From UBA4416 sp020846025 (GTDB taxonomy: Bacteria; Bacteroidota; Bacteroidia; B-17B0; Aurantibacillaceae), in contig CAUJDD010000016.1 in NCBI GenBank assembly GCA_963169295.1, forward strand, positions 1-17,766: 17,766 nucleotides of DNA, read 5' to 3'. The position numbers were made by a program, and so were the translations under genes. The notes beneath the pieces are model-generated. The model searched no databases, was not told where the DNA came from, and saw only the letters and a list, made by a program, of their open reading frames with translations. Of this stretch, positions 14,313-17,766 are shown piece after piece (position 1 is the stretch's first letter; every line of letters starts with the position of its first letter).

Positions 14313-16358
14313 ATGCCAACTAATTATAAACGCACTCTTGTTACTTCTGCCTTACCGTATGCTAATGGTCCCGTTCATATTGGGCATTTAGCAGGCTGTT
14401 ATTTACCATCAGATATTTATGTAAGATATAAACGAAGTAAAGGGGAAGATATTTTATTTATTTGTGGTAGTGATGAACATGGTGTACCCATTACCATTAA
14501 AGCTAAAAAAGAAGGTGTTACCCCACAAGACGTGGTAAATAAATACCATAAAATTATGGGCGATGCGTTTAAGGAATTTGGTATCTCTTTTGATATCTAT
14601 TCTCGTACATCGAGCAAAACACATCACCAAACTGCTTCCGATTTTTTTAAAGTGTTGTATAATAAAGGTGTATTTACCGAAGAAGTTACAGAACAATATT
14701 ATGATGAAGAAGCAAAACAATTTTTAGCCGACCGTTATATTACCGGAACTTGCCCTAAGTGCGCGAATCCAGTTGCTTATGGAGATCAATGCGAGAAATG
14801 TGGCAGTACCTTGAGTGCTACAGAATTAATAGAACCAAAATCAACATTAAGCGGAAGCAAGCCTGTTTTAAAGAAAACAAAAAATTGGTTTTTGCCATTA
14901 GATAAACTGCAACCAAAAATTCAGGCTTACTTAGACGAACATAAAGATTGGAAAAGCAATGTATTTGGACAATGCAAAAGCTGGCTTGATAGTGGCGATG
15001 GATTACAACCTCGTGCTATGACAAGAGATTTAGATTGGGGAGTACCAGTGCCAGTGAAAGATGCCGAAGGTAAAGTATTGTATGTGTGGTTTGATGCACC
15101 AATTGGATACATTTCGGCAACAAAAGATTTAAGACCCAACGATTGGGAAAAATATTGGAAAGATAAAGAAACTCGTTTAATTCATTTTATAGGAAAAGAT
15201 AACATTGTATTTCATTGTATTATTTTTCCAGCGATGCTTATGGAGCATGGCGATTTTATTTTAGCAGATAATGTGCCTGCTAATGAATTTTTAAATTTAG
15301 AAGGGGATAAAATTTCCACCTCTCGAAATTGGGCAGTGTGGTTGCATGAGTATTTGATTGATTTTAAAGATAAGCAAGATGTTTTACGTTATACCTTGTG
15401 TTCTAATGCTCCTGAAACAAAAGACAACGATTTTACTTGGGCTGATTTTCAAACCAAAAATAATAGTGAGTTAGTAGCAATTTTAGGAAATTTTGTAAAT
15501 CGTACCTTAGTGCTTACACATAAATATTATAACGGTCATGTTCCTGCCTCAGATACTTATACTAAAGACGATTTATTAATTCTTGAGCAATTGGCTACTT
15601 TTCCAGATAAGATAGCCACCTCTTTAGAACAATTCAAATTTAGAGAGGCTCTATCTGAAATGATGAATCTTGCCCGATTGGGTAATAAGTATTTAGCGGA
15701 TACTGAACCTTGGAAATTAATTAAAACGGATGAGCAACGTGTAAAAACCATTATGAATATTGCTTTGCAAATTACTTGTAATTTAGCCATCGTTTGCGAG
15801 CCATTTATTCCATTTACATCTGCCAAATTATTTACAATGCTTAATATGCCAACATTAAAATGGCATGCAGCTAAACAAACCAATAACATGGCGGCTGAAC
15901 ATAAAATCAATAAAGAAGAATTATTGTTTGCTAAAATTGAAGATACTGAGATACAAGCACAGATTGATAAGCTAGAGACTAGTAAAAAATTAAACTTAAC
16001 TTCTACAGTGAGTATTACACCAGCCAAAGCAGAAACAAGTTTTGATGACTTTAGTAAAATGGATATTCGTACTGGAACTATCTTAGAAGCTGAGCGTGTA
16101 CCTAAAACAGATAAATTATTAAAATTAAAAATTGATACAGGAATAGATGTACGTACGGTGGTAAGCGGTATAGCCGAGTGGTATAAACCCGAAGCGATTA
16201 TTGGACAACAAGTAAGTATTTTGGTGAATTTAGCTCCTCGAAAAATTAAGGGTATTGAAAGTCAGGGTATGATTTTGATGGCATCGAATAGTGCGGGAGA
16301 GTTAAGTTTTATTAGTCCTACTAAAACTGGATTTAATAATGGTTCAGAAATTAAATAA
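14313..16358 (+). CDS. metG: Methionyl-tRNA synthetase
   Basis: 681 residues from ATG 14313. Class I aminoacyl-tRNA synthetase: HIGH at 22-25 after 'ALPYANGPV', 'FICGSDEHG' at 49-57, a zinc knot with Cys147, 150, 160 and 163 (CPKC...CEKC), and KISTS at 333-337 in the KMSKS position. The anticodon-binding helical domain follows (about 385-550). The C-terminal 110 residues are an EMAP-II/Trbp111-like tRNA-binding OB fold ('FSKMDIRTGTILEAERVPKTDKL' through 'GIESQGMILMA'), which promotes dimerisation and tRNA binding in long MetG forms. It attaches methionine to initiator and elongator tRNAs. The frame opens 63 bases earlier at 14250, but the extra 21 residues precede the conserved start and span the candidate promoter. 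It is divergent from the HNH gene. Confidence 0.97.
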   Translation: MPTNYKRTLVTSALPYANGPVHIGHLAGCYLPSDIYVRYKRSKGEDILFICGSDEHGVPITIKAKKEGVTPQDVVNKYHKIMGDAFKEFGISFDIYSRTSSKTHHQTASDFFKVLYNKGVFTEEVTEQYYDEEAKQFLADRYITGTCPKCANPVAYGDQCEKCGSTLSATELIEPKSTLSGSKPVLKKTKNWFLPLDKLQPKIQAYLDEHKDWKSNVFGQCKSWLDSGDGLQPRAMTRDLDWGVPVPVKDAEGKVLYVWFDAPIGYISATKDLRPNDWEKYWKDKETRLIHFIGKDNIVFHCIIFPAMLMEHGDFILADNVPANEFLNLEGDKISTSRNWAVWLHEYLIDFKDKQDVLRYTLCSNAPETKDNDFTWADFQTKNNSELVAILGNFVNRTLVLTHKYYNGHVPASDTYTKDDLLILEQLATFPDKIATSLEQFKFREALSEMMNLARLGNKYLADTEPWKLIKTDEQRVKTIMNIALQITCNLAIVCEPFIPFTSAKLFTMLNMPTLKWHAAKQTNNMAAEHKINKEELLFAKIEDTEIQAQIDKLETSKKLNLTSTVSITPAKAETSFDDFSKMDIRTGTILEAERVPKTDKLLKLKIDTGIDVRTVVSGIAEWYKPEAIIGQQVSILVNLAPRKIKGIESQGMILMASNSAGELSFISPTKTGFNNGSEIK

Positions 16359-17079
16359 GCTATACGCTATTCTGTTTTTAGGTATTTATCTTACTTGTTT
16401 CTCGCAAGCAAATTTAGCTGTAAGTCCTGCGGTAGATAATTATAAAACAGATTCTTCATATATTCATTTTTCAAAATTATCAGGGCCTGTTGCTAAAGCA
16501 CAAATAGTTGCTTTAAAAAATGGTGCACTATTAGTGCGCCTTAAAACTAATGCAAATGCCATACAACGATTAAAGCAAGCAGGAAATATAGATTTAGCAA
16601 CACAGGTAGAGCGCGAAACTTTTTTAAATAATAAAGCAATTGTGAGAGCCTATTTAAAAGAATTTACTTTTTGCCCTGTTTATTTTTTCTACTCTACTTA
16701 TTCCGATTCGGTTAAACAGCAAAAATTAACGGGAATATTTTTAGATAGTAATTTAGTGCAATCATCAAGTATAGTTTGTAACTCATCATTTTATTTAATA
16801 GCCGAACAAGGGAGTGTGTATAATTCCTCCTTAGGTTTTGTGCCACTTTCCAAGGCATCTACTGCTAAAGAAAACGGCACTGCCTCAAAGGATGTAGCCA
16901 TTATAGTAAAGAACCGTTTTTTTATTCAATTACATAATCCTTTTCCGTTTTATCAGAATGGTTATGCTATAAAAAAGTTTAGTATGTATGTCAGAAAGTT
17001 TAATGCCTCTTTAATGAATTTTTACACTAAAAATCAAAATTTTCAGTCAGGCCCCGAGGTGCAGAATTTTGTTTATTAA
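16339..17079 (+). CDS. Exported protein of unknown function overlapping metG
   Basis: 246 residues; not a family I can name. A signal peptide is clear (residues 1-23: basic start, hydrophobic 'YAILFLGIYLTCF', then SQA). The mature part has 'IHFSKLSGPVAKAQIVALKNGALLVRLKT' at about 42-70, a helical stretch rich in Gln, Lys and Glu (about 75-110), then 'AYLKEFTFCPVYFFYSTYSD', a central set of beta strands, and a final 'NRFFIQLHNPFPFYQNG' with basic, aromatic residues. There is no lipobox, membrane helix or sorting domain, so it is probably periplasmic. The ATG at 16339 overlaps the metG stop by 20 bases in another frame; the signal peptide begins at this Met, so the overlap is likely real and suggests coupled translation. 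Similar metG-linked genes probably exist in relatives, which I could not check. Confidence 0.78.
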   Translation: MVQKLNKLYAILFLGIYLTCFSQANLAVSPAVDNYKTDSSYIHFSKLSGPVAKAQIVALKNGALLVRLKTNANAIQRLKQAGNIDLATQVERETFLNNKAIVRAYLKEFTFCPVYFFYSTYSDSVKQQKLTGIFLDSNLVQSSSIVCNSSFYLIAEQGSVYNSSLGFVPLSKASTAKENGTASKDVAIIVKNRFFIQLHNPFPFYQNGYAIKKFSMYVRKFNASLMNFYTKNQNFQSGPEVQNFVY

Positions 17080-17176
17080 CCCTGTGTGTGCTTCCCTTTT
17101 TTTTGTGGTCATTAAAAAATCGTATGGAAATTTTTTCGTTCATTATTTTTTCAATGCAAGTTCCGTGTCTTTGTAG

Positions 17177-17766
17177 TTATATCCTCACCCCAATCACGGT
17201 TACATCATCTACTTGTTCTACATCTTTTTTCCAATTGGTAAATGTAGTTTCGAGTAATTGTTTTTGTTCGTGCATTGGTAAGTGTGCATTGGCAGTAAGC
17301 AATTCGCGTAGGTTTTTACTCATAAATTTTTTGCCTTTTTCTCCGCCAAATTGGTCGGGGAAGCCATCGGTTAAGGTGTAAACAACATCGCCTTTTTGCA
17401 AATCATACTCGTGTAAGGTAAATGGAATGTGTTGTTTATCGTGTTTACCAACGGGCATTTTATCGGGTTTTATTTCGATAACTTCATGTGTACGTACTGT
17501 CACATCGAGCGAAGTCGAGATGTGGTTGTTGTCGTTCTCGACTGCGCTCGAACTGACAGGCTTAGTAATTGCGCTCGAACTGACATTGTTTTCTTTTCCC
17601 GAAGTTACAGTTCGCACTATCCACGCAGGATTATTGGCAGCTGCTATTTGTAGTTTGGTCTTATCTTTATTAAAAACTAATAAACTACAATCCATACCAT
17701 CTTTTCCTCCTTCGGGGCTGCCGTCTTTTTTTAATCTGTCTATAATGATTTGTCTTGTTTTATTGA
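17177..17766 (-). CDS. SpoIIE/PP2C-type protein phosphatase, C-terminal part (runs off the window)
   Basis: The 5' end lies beyond the right edge: the frame is open to base 17766, so the Met at 17695 is internal (it sits in 'EGGKDGMDCSLLVF', a conserved domain strand). Visible signatures of the Bacteroidota SpoIIE domain are 'LQIAAANNPAWIVR', 'IKPDKMPVGKH', 'FTLHEYDLQKGDVVYTLTDGFPDQFGGEKGKKF' with the metal-site Asp, and 'EQVDDVTVIGVRI' at the C-terminus. Such domains are Mg/Mn-dependent Ser/Thr phosphatases, usually the output of a membrane sensor or TPR protein; the sensor part is outside the window. Between IVR and the IKPDKMP strand there is a low-complexity insert of about 40 residues, much of it encoded by a palindromic repeat (see 17498-17585). 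It is convergent with the preceding exported-protein gene; the 97-base gap holds no clear terminator. Confidence 0.88.
   Translation of the reverse strand, partial: NKTRQIIIDRLKKDGSPEGGKDGMDCSLLVFNKDKTKLQIAAANNPAWIVRTVTSGKENNVSSSAITKPVSSSAVENDNNHISTSLDVTVRTHEVIEIKPDKMPVGKHDKQHIPFTLHEYDLQKGDVVYTLTDGFPDQFGGEKGKKFMSKNLRELLTANAHLPMHEQKQLLETTFTNWKKDVEQVDDVTVIGVRI
17498..17558. repeat. 61-base palindromic element inside the phosphatase gene
   Basis: Two 23-base arms, 17498-17520 and 17536-17558, are inverted copies matching at 20 of 23 positions (differences at arm positions 6, 7 and 15) around a 15-base loop. Each arm begins TGTCA and contains TCGAGCG(A/C)AGTCGAGA. G+C is 32 of 61, higher than the AT-rich flanks. 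It resembles REP/MITE-like palindromes built on TCGAGCGnAGTCGAGA that I recall as dispersed in some Bacteroidota genomes; that comparison is from memory. It is translated in frame on the minus strand. Confidence 0.75.
17543..17585. repeat. 16-base direct repeat: half copy of the palindrome arm
   Basis: TGCGCTCGAACTGACA occurs exactly at 17543-17558 (the outer part of the right arm of the palindrome) and again at 17570-17585. The offset is 27 bases, nine codons, so both copies encode the same residues (Val-Ser-Ser-Ser-Ala) in the phosphatase insert. Confidence 0.8.

Noticed and set aside
15557..16027. Long antisense frame across metG (156 codons)
   Set aside because: Lies opposite the anticodon-binding domain of a certain gene and shows no domain or coherent composition.
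17429..17653. Plus-strand frame through the palindrome region (74 codons)
   Set aside because: It is antisense to the well-supported phosphatase domain, has no family features, and stays open partly because the repeat arms lack stops in several frames.
1..17766. CRISPR arrays, tRNA or rRNA genes, insertion sequences, defence islands
   Set aside because: No spaced direct repeats, no tRNA- or rRNA-like stretch, no transposase or integrase, and no recognisable defence genes were found by reading both strands. The HNH protein alone is not enough to claim a defence system.

Overview
The window looks like ordinary chromosome from a low-GC member of the Bacteroidota, probably a Flavobacteriia- or Sphingobacteriia-type organism. 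Reasons: a C-terminal type IX secretion (T9SS type A) sorting domain, a BamA/TamA-like outer-membrane barrel, a LemA-TPM gene set, a SpoIIE-type phosphatase ending in the usual Bacteroidota pattern, few Shine-Dalgarno sites, and repeated TAnnTTTAC/TAnnTTTG boxes ahead of transcription units, which resemble the Bacteroidota primary-sigma -7 element. No rRNA, tRNA, CRISPR array, transposase or prophage gene was seen, and no gene-free stretch exceeds 300 bases.

Layout. 27-1763 (minus): outer-membrane barrel protein, divergent from 1830-3664 (plus), a tight lemA-TPM-TPM set. 3701-4810 (plus): T9SS-sorted secreted protein. 4865-5095 (plus): very small single-pass membrane protein rich in His and Cys, with its own promoter and hairpin terminator. 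5244-8344 (plus): feoA-feoB-cysQ, ferrous iron uptake followed by a 3'(2'),5'-bisphosphate nucleotidase. 8410-9600 (plus): kbl, glycine C-acetyltransferase. Then two minus-strand operons: 11728 to 9764 (uncharacterised protein, ACMSD-type decarboxylase, uncharacterised protein) and 14232 to 11849 (NUMOD4/HNH protein, LD-carboxypeptidase, alpha/beta hydrolase; the first two overlap as ATGA and the last two are 6 bases apart). 14313-17079 (plus): metG and an overlapping exported protein of unknown function. 17177-17766 (minus): the C-terminal part of a SpoIIE/PP2C-type phosphatase that runs off the right edge.

How the genes fit together. Most are housekeeping: envelope assembly and maintenance (barrel, LemA/TPM, LD-carboxypeptidase), iron import, nucleotide detoxification, threonine/glycine metabolism, one kynurenine-pathway side-branch enzyme, and tRNA charging. 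The items most worth a second look are: a 61-base palindromic element plus a half copy, translated in frame as an insert in the phosphatase domain; the His/Cys-rich mini-protein just before feoAB; a homing-endonuclease-like NUMOD4/HNH protein translationally coupled to a peptidoglycan-recycling enzyme; and an ACMSD with every active-site residue I could check, lying between two uncharacterised proteins. I see no clear defence system or other dramatic new machine here.
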